DNA from: Saccharopolyspora spinosa NRRL 18395
Lineage (GTDB): Bacteria > Actinomycetota > Actinomycetes > Mycobacteriales > Pseudonocardiaceae
Assembly (NCBI RefSeq): GCF_000194155.1
Contig: NZ_GL877878.1
Coordinates: forward strand, 3,689,557-3,753,556
DNA: 64,000 nucleotides
Direction of reading: 5' to 3'
Position numbers and translations under genes: made by a program. Below are positions 1 through 9,198 of this stretch, piece after piece. Numbering within the stretch: the first letter of the stretch is position 1; each line of letters starts with the position of its first letter. The notes under the pieces were generated by a model, which was given only the letters and a program-made list of their open reading frames with translations, ran no database searches and was not told the DNA's origin.

Positions 1-1
1 C

Positions 2-82
2 GTGTGCAGCTCCGAGCCGGTGAACGACGTCGACGTGCGCGCGGCCGTCGAGGAAGCCGGCTACGAACTGGCCACCAAATAA
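2..82 (+). CDS. copZ: copper chaperone CopZ-like, C-terminal end (partial)
   Basis: The window opens inside this gene. The last 26 codons before TAA read VCSSEPVNDVDVRAAVEEAG-like sequence ending YELATK, which matches the end of small heavy-metal-associated (HMA) domain chaperones that hand Cu(I) to CopA. The metal-binding CxxC lies upstream of the window and cannot be seen. The gene sits 255 bp before a copper ATPase gene on the same strand, the usual copZ-copA order. The family call rests on the short C-terminus plus this context. Confidence 0.7.
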   Translation: MCSSEPVNDVDVRAAVEEAGYELATK

Positions 83-337
83 CGAGCGCCACACAACCCG
101 AGGACCACCCGTGTTCGCCGTCTTCACGCCCAGCGGAGACCGGACCTCGGCGTCTCCCCCACCAACGATGCGTGCACACGCCAGGCCTAGCATCGCCTTC
201 GACCTCGAGGTGCCGTCCAGCGACATGGCGATCCGGCACCAGGTCGAGGTCCGCGTCGCGGAAATCGCAGTCGACGCGCAGCAGCCGGCGGACGGGCCGC
301 GGAGCCCCGCCGACGACGGCCACGCAGGAGAACCCCG

Positions 338-2854
338 ATGAGCACTGGGACGAGCCCCACCGCAGAGATCGAGCTGGCCATCGGCGGCATGACGTGCGCG
401 TCGTGCGCCAGGCGGGTCGAGCGGCGGCTCGGCAAGCTCGAAGGCGTCACGGCCACGGTCAACTACGCCACCGAGAAGGCCAAGGTCACCTTCCCGGAAA
501 CGCTCGACCCGCAGCAGCTGGTCGAACAGGTTGAGACGGCCGGGTACACGGCCGAACTGCCCCTCGAAGCGGCGGCCGAATCCGACGAGGACCCGACGAA
601 GTCCTTGCGGAACCGGCTGCTCCACTCGGCCGTGCTGTCGGCTCCGGTGATCGCGTTGGCGATGATCCCGGCGCTGCAGTTCACCAACTGGCAGTGGATC
701 TCGCTCGTCATCGCCACGCCGGTCGTGACGTGGGGCGCGTGGCCGTTCCACCGTGCCGCCTGGACGAACCTGCGCCACGGCGCGGCCATCATGGACACCC
801 TGATCTCCTTGGGCACGCTGGCGGCCTACGCGTGGTCGCTCTACGCGCTGCTGTCCGGCACCGCCGGCACCCCCGGCATGACACACGGGTTCGAGCTCAC
901 CATCCAGCGCATGGGCGGCGACGGGAACGTCTACCTCGAAGTCGCGGCCGGGGTCACGACGTTCATCCTCGCTGGGCGCTACTTCGAGGCGCGCTCCAAA
1001 CGCCGGGCGGGTGCCGCGCTGCGCGCGCTGCTGGAGCTCGGCGCCAAGGACGTCGCGGTGTTCCGCGACGGCGTCGAGGTCCGCATCCCCACAGATCGAC
1101 TCGCCGTCGGCGACCTGTTCGTGGTCCGCCCCGGGGAGAAAATCGCGACCGACGGGATCATCGAGGAAGGCAACTCCGCCGTCGACGCGAGCATGCTCAC
1201 CGGCGAATCCGTGCCGGTCGAGGTCGGTGCGGGTGACGCCGTGGTCGGTGCCACCGTCAACGCGGGTGGTCGGCTGGTCGTCGGCGCCACGCGGATCGGC
1301 GCGGACACCCGGCTGGCCCAGATGGCCAAGCTCGTCGAGGACGCCCAGAACGGCAAGGCCGCCGTGCAGCGGCTGGCCGACCGGATCTCCGCGGTGTTCG
1401 TCCCCGTCGTGATCGTGCTGGCGCTCGGGACGCTGGTCTCCTGGCTCGCCACCGGTGCCGGTGCCACTGCCGCGTTCACCGCTGCCGTCGCGGTGCTGAT
1501 CATCGCCTGCCCGTGCGCGCTGGGTCTGGCCACGCCGACCGCGCTGCTGGTCGGCACCGGGCGCGGCGCGCAAATGGGCATTCTGATCAAGGGCCTGGAG
1601 GTGCTGGAGTCGACCCGGCGCATCGACACCGTGGTGCTGGACAAGACCGGCACTGTCACCAGCGGACAGATGTCGCTGGTCGCCGTGCACACCGCGGACG
1701 GGATCGATGAGGAAACGGTGCTGCGCATGGCAGGTGCGGCCGAACACGCGTCGGAACACCCGATCGCCAGGGCGATCGTGCGAGGGGCGGCCGAGCGAGT
1801 GGGAGAGCTTCCAGCCGTCGAGGAGTTCAGCAACGTCGAAGGACTCGGCGTGCAGGCCGTCATCGACGGCCGCGCCGTGCTCGTCGGACGCCCGGCGCTG
1901 CTCGCGCAGTGGGGCCAACCGCTTCCCGCCGAATTGGTCGCGGCGCAGACCAAGGCCGAGAAGCAGGGCCGGACCGCCGTCGCGGTGGCATGGGACGGTG
2001 CCGCCCGCGCCGTGTTGGAGGTCGCCGACACCGTCAAGCCGACGTCCGCAGCGGCCATCGCCGGACTGCGCAAGCTCGGCCTGAAGCCGGTCCTGCTCAC
2101 CGGCGACAACGAGATGGTGGCGCGCGCGGTGGCGGCCGAGGTCGGCATCGACGAGGTCATCGCCGAGGTCCTGCCGCTGGACAAGGTCGACGTCGTCAAG
2201 CGGTTGCAGTCCGAAGGTCACGTGGTGGCGATGGTCGGTGACGGCATCAACGACGCCGCCGCCCTCGCCCAGGCCGACCTCGGCCTGGCCGTGGGTACCG
2301 GCACCGACGTGGCCATCGAGGCGAGCGACCTGACCCTGGTCCGCGGCGACCTGCGCGCGGCGGTGGACGCGATCCGGCTGTCCCGCCGGACGCTCGGCAC
2401 CATCAAGGGCAACCTGTTCTGGGCCTTCGCCTACAACGTGGCAGCCCTGCCGCTTGCGGCAGCCCGATGGCGTTCAGCTCGGTGTTCGTGGTCGGCAACA
2501 GCCTGCGGCTGCGCCGCTTCCGCAGCACCAGCACGACCGAACCAATGCCCGGAGCCGAGGCAAGCGAGCCGGTTCCGGCTGTGGCACGTCGAGTTTGAGC
2601 GCGGGTTCCCGGTCTCGCGGCGTCTAGCCGCAGTCGAAAGGACTACCGATGCGAACACTCGTCCGTCTACAACGGACGCACCAGCGGGGATCGGTGCACG
2701 CGAGCCTGGAAGCCGCGCTGCACCTCTGCTGCCACCAGCTCATCCCCGCGATCAGGGCTGGAATCCGGAAACGGGGGAAGTTCGGCGAAACAGCCGTGGA
2801 GCTCACGTCAACCGCTGTGGCCGCTTGCCAACGCGCAAAGCGGAAATGACTTGA
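338..2854 (+). CDS. copA: Cu(+)-exporting P-type ATPase CopA, C-terminus frameshifted
   Basis: P1B-type ATPase that pumps Cu(I) out of the cytoplasm. An AGGAG ribosome site precedes ATG 338. An N-terminal HMA domain carries GMTCASC (Cys20, Cys23). Transmembrane helices, the CPC metal site (about residue 391), the phosphorylation motif DKTGT (about 433), TGDN and GDGIND (about 633) are all present. The expected sequence holds to about nucleotide 2463 ([17 protein letters not shown]). There roughly ten codons (the GLLNP..AGAAM stretch of the family) are missing and the frame shifts. The true C-terminus, [20 protein letters not shown], continues in another frame from 2467 to a TGA at 2596-2598. 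As read, translation instead runs about 128 unrelated residues to 2854 and loses the last membrane helix. The product may be inactive. Confidence 0.9.
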   Translation: MSTGTSPTAEIELAIGGMTCASCARRVERRLGKLEGVTATVNYATEKAKVTFPETLDPQQLVEQVETAGYTAELPLEAAAESDEDPTKSLRNRLLHSAVLSAPVIALAMIPALQFTNWQWISLVIATPVVTWGAWPFHRAAWTNLRHGAAIMDTLISLGTLAAYAWSLYALLSGTAGTPGMTHGFELTIQRMGGDGNVYLEVAAGVTTFILAGRYFEARSKRRAGAALRALLELGAKDVAVFRDGVEVRIPTDRLAVGDLFVVRPGEKIATDGIIEEGNSAVDASMLTGESVPVEVGAGDAVVGATVNAGGRLVVGATRIGADTRLAQMAKLVEDAQNGKAAVQRLADRISAVFVPVVIVLALGTLVSWLATGAGATAAFTAAVAVLIIACPCALGLATPTALLVGTGRGAQMGILIKGLEVLESTRRIDTVVLDKTGTVTSGQMSLVAVHTADGIDEETVLRMAGAAEHASEHPIARAIVRGAAERVGELPAVEEFSNVEGLGVQAVIDGRAVLVGRPALLAQWGQPLPAELVAAQTKAEKQGRTAVAVAWDGAARAVLEVADTVKPTSAAAIAGLRKLGLKPVLLTGDNEMVARAVAAEVGIDEVIAEVLPLDKVDVVKRLQSEGHVVAMVGDGINDAAALAQADLGLAVGTGTDVAIEASDLTLVRGDLRAAVDAIRLSRRTLGTIKGNLFWAFAYNVAALPLAAARWRSARCSWSATACGCAASAAPARPNQCPEPRQASRFRLWHVEFERGFPVSRRLAAVERTTDANTRPSTTDAPAGIGAREPGSRAAPLLPPAHPRDQGWNPETGEVRRNSRGAHVNRCGRLPTRKAEMT

Positions 2855-2912
2855 ACGCCGCGACTGGGCCGGTGGCACGAACAGCCACATCGCCCGTGGC
2901 TGCGGCAAAACC

Positions 2913-3854
2913 CTAGTCAGAGAACCTTCCCGAGCTCGAAGCCGTCTCTTGTCCGCCTGCGCCCGCCGTCGGCTCGAGCTCGGCTCCGTTGGATGTCGCT
3001 TGCTGGAGTTCCTGCAGCGCGGCGGCGGGGTCGCGGAACAGTGCCGGGTTGCGCTCCCAGTGCGCCAGTTCCAACTGGGTCAGGTTGCGCACCACGATCA
3101 CCTCGTCCACCTTGACCAGGAGCACCGATCCGATCTGCACGATGGCGCGCGGGGTGTTCGACAACGACTGGATCAGCCCGGCCACCGCGGCTCCCTGCGC
3201 GGCATCGACCTCGGCCTGCTGGCGATCCAGCAGGCGCAGGTCCAGGGCCCGGCTTAGCTTGACGAACTGCTCCTCCTTCGTCGGCAGCTGCCCCGAATTC
3301 TTCAACCGGATCAGGAACTCGCCGAACCACGACCCGACCACGGGCGGGAAGGCGTGGGCGAACTCCAGGCCGAAGGCCGCGACCACTCGTTCCGCCGCGT
3401 CCGCCACAGCCTGGTGATCCAGCTCGTCGCTGAGATAGATCCGACCGGGAACCCAGTGCCAGCCGATGGTTTCGGCATCCGGGTCGGGCTGCGCGGCCAA
3501 CGCCGCGCGGTCCGCGAGCAGCGCCTGAGCCGAGGCGACGTCGGGCACGATCCGGAAAACCCTGGTCAGTCCCGTGATCCGGAAGATCTTGAGCAACCGT
3601 TCGGTACTGCACACCACGATCAATTCACCGCCGCGAGCGCGCGCCCGCTTCAACCCGCCGACCAGGACGCCGAGCCCGGTGCTGTCCAGGAAGTCCAGCC
3701 CATTCAGATTCACGACCAGCCGGACCTCATCACCGCTGAGCGCCTCGACGAATCGCTCCCGCAGGCTGGGCGCGGTGTAGACGTCTAGCTCACCGGTTAC
3801 CTCGACCACGGTGATCCCCTCGGACAGCCTGACGTTGGTCATCCCGAGTTCCAC
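2913..3854 (-). CDS. STAS-domain anti-sigma factor antagonist with long C-terminal domain
   Basis: The first ~110 residues form a STAS domain of the RsbV/SpoIIAA type: beta strands [11 protein letters not shown], then [14 protein letters not shown] with the conserved phosphorylatable serine at about Ser58 (Asp57-Ser58-Thr59). Such proteins bind anti-sigma kinases and release sigma factors. About 200 further residues follow, rich in charged helices, with no family I recognise; classical antagonists end at about 110 residues. GTG 3852-3854 is chosen as start because AGGGAGG lies 4 nt upstream; ATG 3840-3842 would be 16 nt from it. No partner kinase or sigma gene is adjacent. Confidence 0.8.
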   Translation of the reverse strand: MELGMTNVRLSEGITVVEVTGELDVYTAPSLRERFVEALSGDEVRLVVNLNGLDFLDSTGLGVLVGGLKRARARGGELIVVCSTERLLKIFRITGLTRVFRIVPDVASAQALLADRAALAAQPDPDAETIGWHWVPGRIYLSDELDHQAVADAAERVVAAFGLEFAHAFPPVVGSWFGEFLIRLKNSGQLPTKEEQFVKLSRALDLRLLDRQQAEVDAAQGAAVAGLIQSLSNTPRAIVQIGSVLLVKVDEVIVVRNLTQLELAHWERNPALFRDPAAALQELQQATSNGAELEPTAGAGGQETASSSGRFSD

Positions 3855-4080
3855 AGCGCCTCCCTGAGCAGTCTTCTCGAGTATGCCAACAAAACCGGCG
3901 CGGCAGGAGCGCTCTGGCAACACGGTAAACGGTTTTCGCAAGCCGTTTGGCCGACAGATCGCGCAATCTCTGTCAGCCAGCTCCGGTTGGTCATAGTGCG
4001 CGCGGCCAGTATTTCGGCACGCTTGTTGATGTAGTCGTAGCCCTCCACCGTGGCCGGGCACATGGCTAGCAGGTCAGCCA

Positions 4081-4347
4081 ATGCGTCCCGCGCATGCGGA
4101 CCTGAACTGGTCGAACCTGACCGCGCCGGAGTTCTGGATCTTGGATTGGGGAGATCACGGCATGGCTCCGCGCGGCCTGGACTCCGCGAACCTGTGGGCC
4201 AACTCGCTGACCGTGCCGGAGCTGGCCGAACGGGTATACCGCGAGCGCCGCGCGGACCTGGAGACCAGGCCAGGCAAGCTCATGGCGCTGTTTTCCGTCG
4301 CGAAGATCCTCAACGACTCCTCCATCCCGACGAGCTGCGTGGGGTGA
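4081..4347 (+). pseudogene. aminoglycoside phosphotransferase-like fragment
   Basis: Residues HADLNWSNLTAPEFWILDWG..HGMAPRGLD resemble the C-terminal half of APH/choline-kinase-like enzymes, including the catalytic-loop H-x-D-x-N pattern (HADLNWSN) and the following ILDW metal-binding segment. The whole N-terminal nucleotide-binding lobe is missing: upstream sequence belongs to a different reading direction. The family usually has ILDWED, while this copy has ILDWGD. A truncated remnant beside transposase debris, most likely non-functional. Confidence 0.55.
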
Positions 4348-4746
4348 CCACTCGCAAAGCGGAGAAGCTAGTCGCCGATCTTCAGCCCTGACCGCTTAAG
4401 CTGTCCCGTAAACGATCTACGGCATGCCAGCCCTTGCGAACCGGGTCCGCACCTTCCCGCCGCAGCGCGGTGACCAACTTGCCGAACTGCCGCCGGGCTC
4501 AGCCGGGTGAACGGGGCTATCCAGGACGGCTCCGACGACGTGATCACAGCAGCCTACGCCAAGATCATCCCACCATGCCATGCAGTGACCCTGGTGGACG
4601 GAGTTGGGGGGTGGGGCACGGATTCAATCCAGTCCCGGGCTGGATGCCGGGGACCTTCTCACACCCACCCCCCATAGCCGCGAGTCCCTCACGATCTCCG
4701 TCCGGCTCTACACTTCGCATCGTATCCCGAGCCACCGACATCGCTC
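4348..4746. other. gene-free stretch with possible transposase debris
   Basis: No intact gene. A short plus-frame piece at about 4320-4391 (LRGVTTRKAEKLVADLQP, then stop) is reminiscent of IS256-type transposases but is too short to assign. The rest has no convincing codon pattern. It lies between two gene remnants and is probably scar sequence of insertion elements. Confidence 0.35.
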
Positions 4747-5028
4747 GTGACCAGCAGTTATAGGACACCTCTTAGTTCCCTATACCGGCGGATCGTCGGG
4801 ACACTGACGGCCAGCTCGGTCGCCGAAGCCACGTTCGCGGTGGAATCGTTACGGCGCTGGTGGAACGCCGCGGGCCGGGAAGCGTATCCACACGCCGGGC
4901 GGCTGCTGGTCACCGCCGATGCGGGCGAGTCCAACAGCTACCGCACCCGCGCCGGGAAGACCGAACTAGCGGCGCTGGCCGCCGAGACCGGCCTGGCCAT
5001 CACGGTGTGTCACTTCCCGCCGGACTGA
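4747..5028 (+). pseudogene. ISAzo13-type transposase fragment
   Basis: The reading frame contains TFAVESLRRWW, YPHAGRLLVTADAGESNSYR, KTELAALAAETGLAITVCHF and PPD before a stop. This is the central catalytic part of ISAzo13/Rhodopirellula-type DDE transposases, whose second catalytic aspartate lies in ITADAGGSN. The first catalytic block and the C-terminal TSKWNKIEHR part are absent, so it is a dead remnant. The family often reads AGGSNGYR where this copy has AGESNSYR. Confidence 0.75.
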
Positions 5029-5088
5029 TCCCGACAACGCGGTAGCGACCACCGCGCCAGCCATGCGGGCAGATCGGGTAGCTCGTAT

Positions 5089-5147
5089 GGCGGTTTCGCG
5101 CGAAAACGTCGGTCGTGTGAGGGGAGGTCGTTTCGCGCGAAACCGCC
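5089..5147 (-). terminator. hairpin terminator after the luciferase-like gene
   Basis: Arms at 5089-5108 and 5129-5147 (GGCGGTTTCGCGCGAAA and its complement) form an almost perfect stem of about 19 bp around a 20-nt loop. It begins 13 nt beyond the stop codon at 5160-5162 of the minus-strand gene. Each arm holds the 12-bp palindrome TTTCGCGCGAAA. No T-run follows, as is common in high-GC actinobacteria. Confidence 0.65.
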
Positions 5148-5159
5148 GCACCGCCTTGG

Positions 5160-6317
5160 TCACGAGCGTTCGGATTCGTACTTCTTCGTCATGTACGCGA
5201 CCGCGTCATGCTGAGCCTGGGCGTGGCCTTCGCGGGTGGCACCGGCCCTCGCCTTGGCATCCAAAGTGGACTGTCGTTGGCCCTGGAAGGCCGGCATCAC
5301 GTGCTGGGCGATCAGCTCGTAGGAGCGCTTCGTGGCCGTCGGGTCGGCCCAGTCGTGCGCCATCATCAGCATCGCGCCGAATCCGCCGGACTGGTCGACG
5401 AGCCGCTGCACCTGCTCGGCCGCGTCCTCCGGGGTGCCGATCACGCCGACGCCCGAATCGCGGATGAACGCGATCATCTCCTCCAGGTTGCCTCCTGCTA
5501 CGTGCATCTGTGGGAACGCCGCGATCTTCTGGAAGTACTCGAACCAGTCCACGATCCCGTGCTCGACGTCCCGGTACGCCTGCTCCCGTGTCTCCGCGAC
5601 GTGCATCGGGCCGACCAGCCGCCACGCGCTGCGATCCACCTGGGTGGCGAAGGCCTCGGCACGCTCGGTCATGATCCCCCAGTGGTAGCCCAGCGCGTCG
5701 AAGCCCTCGGCGGTGAGGGTCGCGCCGATCGACAGCAGCCCGACGCCGTGTCGCCCGGCCAGCCGAGGACCGGTCGGGGACGCCACCGCGGCGACCGCGA
5801 CGTCGAACAACGGATCCGAGTACGGACGCAACTGCAGGCGCGCGTCGACCAGGTTGTGCGTGCGGGTCTTCGCCGTGACCGACTCGCCCTGCAGCAGGCG
5901 CAGCACGATGTCGATGTTCTCCTCGAGCAGTTCGCGGGTCTCGGTCGGGTTCAGCCCGATCATCGCCGAATCCGTGGGTAGCGAGCCCGGCCCGACGCCG
6001 AGCATGACCCGGCCGCGGGTGAGGTGGTCGAGCAGCACGATCCGGTCCGCCACCCACAGCGGGTTGTGGTACGCCAGGGAGATCACGCCGGTGCCGAGCT
6101 TGATGCGGCGGGTGCGTTCGGCGGCCGCTGCGATGAAGATCTCCGGCGAGGCGATGAGTTCGCTACCCGCTGAGTGGTGTTCGCCGATCCACGCCTCGTC
6201 GTAGCCGAGCGCGTCGAGGTGCTGGACGAGTTCGAGATCTCGGTGCAGTGCCAGGGTCGGGTTCTGGCCTGCGGTGTGGAAGGGGGCCAGGAAAACGCCG
6301 AACCGCAGCTTGCTCAC
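5160..6317 (-). CDS. LLM-class flavin-dependent oxidoreductase
   Basis: A 385-residue luciferase-like monooxygenase. These TIM-barrel enzymes use FMNH2 or F420H2 with O2 on varied substrates. The N-terminus KLRFGVFLAPFH, the segment ALGYDEAWIGEHHSAG and the block GRVMLGVGPGSLPTD are characteristic of the family; the closest feel is the limonene monooxygenase-like branch. GTG 6315-6317 is the start, with AGGAGGT 5 nt upstream. The substrate cannot be told. Upstream are two TetR-type operators and acyl-CoA synthetase debris; downstream is a hairpin terminator. Confidence 0.88.
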   Translation of the reverse strand: MSKLRFGVFLAPFHTAGQNPTLALHRDLELVQHLDALGYDEAWIGEHHSAGSELIASPEIFIAAAAERTRRIKLGTGVISLAYHNPLWVADRIVLLDHLTRGRVMLGVGPGSLPTDSAMIGLNPTETRELLEENIDIVLRLLQGESVTAKTRTHNLVDARLQLRPYSDPLFDVAVAAVASPTGPRLAGRHGVGLLSIGATLTAEGFDALGYHWGIMTERAEAFATQVDRSAWRLVGPMHVAETREQAYRDVEHGIVDWFEYFQKIAAFPQMHVAGGNLEEMIAFIRDSGVGVIGTPEDAAEQVQRLVDQSGGFGAMLMMAHDWADPTATKRSYELIAQHVMPAFQGQRQSTLDAKARAGATREGHAQAQHDAVAYMTKKYESERS

Positions 6318-6433
6318 GCCTACCTCCTGGAGTCATGGGCCTCCCAGTTCACTAAAGTCGCCGCCGGTCTGCAATCGCCCGACCGGACACGTCCGAATAG
6401 CTTGAGCCTATTGGATCAATCGGCGGGACGTCT

Positions 6434-6490
6434 TTGCCGTACCGACCGGTCGGTGATTCATTTTTGCCGTACCAGCCGGTCGGTGATTCA
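6434..6490. promoter_or_regulatory. two tandem TetR-type operators, 30 bp apart
   Basis: A 27-bp unit occurs twice at exactly 30-bp spacing (6434-6460, 6464-6490). The first centre, ACCGACCGGTCGGT at 6441-6454, is a perfect 14-bp palindrome; the second, ACCAGCCGGTCGGT at 6471-6484, differs at two positions. Three helical turns put both on one DNA face, as expected for two cooperating dimers. They lie between the divergent monooxygenase gene (start 6317) and the acyl-CoA synthetase remnant (start 6554). No TetR gene is adjacent. A related site lies at 21133-21146. Confidence 0.6.
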
Positions 6491-6553
6491 TTCGGTTGGC
6501 ATCCCGGTTTTCCGCTGTCCGCATGCCCGCAGTGGACGAGAAGGAGCTCCAGA

Positions 6554-6676
6554 GTGTTCGCAGCCGACCGGCCCGCCGCCGGTACCCCATTCCCTGTCCG
6601 GTTGGCCGAACTCGCCGCCGAACCCGACCGCACCGCGTTGACCTGCGAGGACACCACGCTCACCCCGGCCGAAATG
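6554..6676 (+). pseudogene. acyl-CoA synthetase, N-terminal fragment
   Basis: GTG 6554 has AAGGAG 7 nt upstream. The peptide VFAADRPAAGTPFPVRLAEL, then EPDRTALTCEDTTLTPAEMES, looks like the start of AMP-dependent acyl-CoA ligases. After about 40 codons the homology ends abruptly, and the sequence becomes the 3' end of an oppositely oriented nitronate monooxygenase remnant. The nucleotide-binding motifs and everything C-terminal are gone. The ribosome site is intact, so a useless peptide could still be translated. Confidence 0.6.
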
Positions 6677-7560
6677 GAGTCCGCGACGAAGAACGACGCC
6701 AATGCCTTCGCGCCGTCGTTGCCGTCCTCGGCGACCCGGTTGATGCGCCGCCACGCCTCGTCGGCCAGCATCGGTTGCAGCGGCATCGGCAGCAGCTCGG
6801 GACTGCCCGGACGCTCCCACTCATCGTGCCACGCGCTGCGCAGCTGCCGGGCCGGTTTCCGGTGCGGGTCGGCGAACGCAGCGCGTCGCCGCTGGTCGCG
6901 GCGAGGGACTTGGCCTTCACCGCCGGCTAGGTGATGTCCTCGTGGCTGGGCAACCACACCGATTCGCCACCACATCCCCGGCCGCGCCCAGCGCCAGCGG
7001 TGCGGCCACCTGCCGCCTGGTGGCGATCCCACCAGCCGCCGGCACCGGCACGTCCCTGACGAGGTCGACGACCTCCGGCACCAGCACCAAGTCGCGATGG
7101 TTCCGGTGTGCCCACCGGCCCCGGTCCCTTGCGCGACCAGCAGGTCGACGCACGTCTCCGGCTGGTGCTGAGCGTGCTTCGGCGAGTCGATCAGCGCCGC
7201 GATCGGCACCTCGTCGGCCTTGCCGCGCTCGAGCATCGTCGGCGGCGGTGTGCCCAGCGCGTTTGCGACCAGCGAAATCCGGTGCGAGAAGGTGACGACG
7301 CCCAGCCAGCGGCTGCACGGTCTCCGGGCCGACGCTGGCCGCGAACCGGTCGCCGGCCGATGCGGTGTCGACCGGCGGGGTGTCGTACTTCGCCAGCAGG
7401 TCGTTGACGAAGTCGTAGTGCGCCTGGGGAATCTGGGCGCGCAGGCTGGCCAGGTAGTCGGCCGGGTCGCCGGTAGCAGTCTTGCTGCGCACCGGCACGT
7501 CGACGCCGTAGGGGCGGCCGCCGAATGCACACCAGGACTGCCGAAGACCAGGCCACACTT
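6650..7560 (-). pseudogene. nitronate monooxygenase, multiply frameshifted
   Basis: Pieces of a 2-nitropropane dioxygenase/nitronate monooxygenase appear in order but in changing minus-strand frames. They are GRPYGVDVPV (about 7520) and AHYDFVNDLLAKYD; then, after a shift, FSHRISLVANALGTPPP and GTGAGGHTGTIAT. After another shift come LVLVPEVVDLVRDVPV and AAGGIATRRQVAAPLALGAAG; finally LPMPLQPMLADEAWRRI near 6770. At least four frame changes are needed. The FMN-binding AAGGI motif survives. The gene is dead and abuts an acyl-CoA synthetase fragment tail to tail. Confidence 0.75.
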
Positions 7561-7662
7561 CACCTCGGCGTCCGCAATCCCCCACCCATATGTCTATCCA
7601 CATTGGATAAAAAAAGCCGGACAAATCCCCTCGAATCACACCGAATCGACATCAGCGGCATC

Positions 7663-7713
7663 TTGCGACACAGGGTGAACATGTGTTTACTTGCTTGGTG
7701 AACACAAGTTCAC
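7663..7713 (+). promoter_or_regulatory. MFS promoter with two TetR operators
   Basis: Two inverted repeats of the form GTGAAC-N4-GTTYAC lie at 7675-7690 (GTGAACATGTGTTTAC) and 7698-7713 (GTGAACACAAGTTCAC, perfect). A plausible promoter, TTGCGA (7663-7668), 17-bp spacer, TTTACT (7686-7691), is overlapped by the first operator. The start codon of the MFS gene follows at 7734. The TetR gene after the MFS gene is the natural candidate to bind here; that assignment is inference. Confidence 0.65.
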
Positions 7714-7733
7714 GTCAACTCGAGAGGAGCCCG

Positions 7734-9188
7734 ATGAGCAGCGCCACGCCCGTTCCTGCCGTCGCGTCACGACGTTCGAGGCTGGTCATCGGGGTACTAG
7801 CCTCGTGCGGGATCGCGGTGTCGTTGATGCAGACCCTGGTCGTACCGCTGCTCCCGGAATTCCCCAGGCTCCTCGACACGTCCACGTCCAACGCGGGCTG
7901 GCTGGTCACCGCACCACTGGTGGCTGGCGCGGTGTGCGCACCCGTCCTCGGGCGGCTCGGCGACATGTACGGCAAGCGCTGGATGCTGCTGATATCGCTG
8001 GCCACGATGGCGGTGGGCAGCGCGATCGGCGCCGTCAGCGACGACTTCGCCGCCGTGCTGGTCGGCCGGGTGCTACAGGGCGCGGCGGTCGGCGTGGTCC
8101 CGCTGGGCATCAGCATCATGCGCGACGAGTTACCCGAGGACCGGGTGGGTTCCGGGGTGGCCCTGATGAGCGCGACCCTGGGCATCGGCGGCGCGGTCGG
8201 CCTGCCGGTGACCGGGGTAGTGGCGGAGAACCTGAACTGGCACTGGCTGTTCGTCGGTGCTGCGGTGTTCGCGATCGTCGAGATCGTGCTGATCCTGCGG
8301 GTCGTGCCGGAATCGCCGCTGCGCGCGGGCGGCCGGTTCGACTTCATCGGCGCGGTGGGGCTGTCGGCGGCCCTGACCTGCCTGCTGCTGGCGATCTCCA
8401 AGGGCAACGAATGGGGCTGGACCAGCGGCGTCATCCTCGGCCTGCTCGTCGCGGCGACGGCGTTGTTCCTGGTGTGGGGGTTCTACGAGCTGCGCGTCAG
8501 CGCGCCGCTGGTGGACCTCCGGGTGTCGGCGCGGCCAGCGGTGTTGCTGACCAACATCGCCTCAGTGCTGGTCGGCATCGCGATGTTCGCCGGGTTCCTG
8601 GTGGGCTCGCAGATCATGCAGGCCCCGGAAGACACCGGCTACGGCTTCGGCATGTCACTGGTGGTGACGGGTCTGGTGCTGCTGCCCATCGGCGCCGCGA
8701 TGGGCGTGTTCTCCCCCGTCTCGGCGCGGATCTCGCGGCGGCGCGGGCCCCGGACCACGCTGATCCTGGGCGGCACGGTGCTGATGCTGGGCAACCTGGC
8801 GGGATCGTTCCTGCACTCCCCGCTGCCGCTGGTGGTGTTCAACCTGACCGTGGGCGCGATCGGCGGCGCGCTGTCCTACGGCGCCTTGCCGACGCTGATC
8901 ATGCAAGCGGTCCCGCAGACCGAAACCGCCGCCGCGAACAGCCTGAACAGCCTGGCCCGGTCCATCGGGACGTCCACCTGCAGCGCCATCGTGGTCGCAC
9001 TGACGACCGGATCGGTGGTGCAGATCGCCGGCGTGAACTACCCGTCGGTGTTCGCCTATTCATGGGTATTCCTGGTGGCGGGTGCGGCAGCGCTGCTGGC
9101 CGCTCTGATCGCCGCGGCGACCCCGAGAACCCGCCGGTACTCGCCTGTTACCGCCAAGGTGGCGACCACGCTCGGGACGTCGCGCTAG
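7734..9188 (+). CDS. MFS drug-efflux transporter (DHA2/EmrB type)
   Basis: A 484-residue major facilitator protein with about 14 hydrophobic segments, as in proton-driven multidrug exporters of the EmrB/QacA group. Motif A after the second helix reads GRLGDMYGKRWMLL. ATG 7734 follows GAGAGGAGCCCG, a strong ribosome site; a start further upstream would lie inside the operator. The TetR gene begins 11 bp downstream, so the two form a unit: repressor and pump under common ligand control. The exported compound is unknown. Confidence 0.9.
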   Translation: MSSATPVPAVASRRSRLVIGVLASCGIAVSLMQTLVVPLLPEFPRLLDTSTSNAGWLVTAPLVAGAVCAPVLGRLGDMYGKRWMLLISLATMAVGSAIGAVSDDFAAVLVGRVLQGAAVGVVPLGISIMRDELPEDRVGSGVALMSATLGIGGAVGLPVTGVVAENLNWHWLFVGAAVFAIVEIVLILRVVPESPLRAGGRFDFIGAVGLSAALTCLLLAISKGNEWGWTSGVILGLLVAATALFLVWGFYELRVSAPLVDLRVSARPAVLLTNIASVLVGIAMFAGFLVGSQIMQAPEDTGYGFGMSLVVTGLVLLPIGAAMGVFSPVSARISRRRGPRTTLILGGTVLMLGNLAGSFLHSPLPLVVFNLTVGAIGGALSYGALPTLIMQAVPQTETAAANSLNSLARSIGTSTCSAIVVALTTGSVVQIAGVNYPSVFAYSWVFLVAGAAALLAALIAAATPRTRRYSPVTAKVATTLGTSR

Positions 9189-9198
9189 CCTGAACGAC

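Noticed and set aside
111-341. 76-aa open frame between copZ and copA
   Set aside because: GTG start with a plausible GAGG upstream, but no recognisable family and composition unlike neighbours. Kept out of the gene list.
2649-2849. 66-aa open frame with a GAAAGGA ribosome-like site
   Set aside because: No family resemblance, and it overlaps the frameshifted tail of copA; likely chance.
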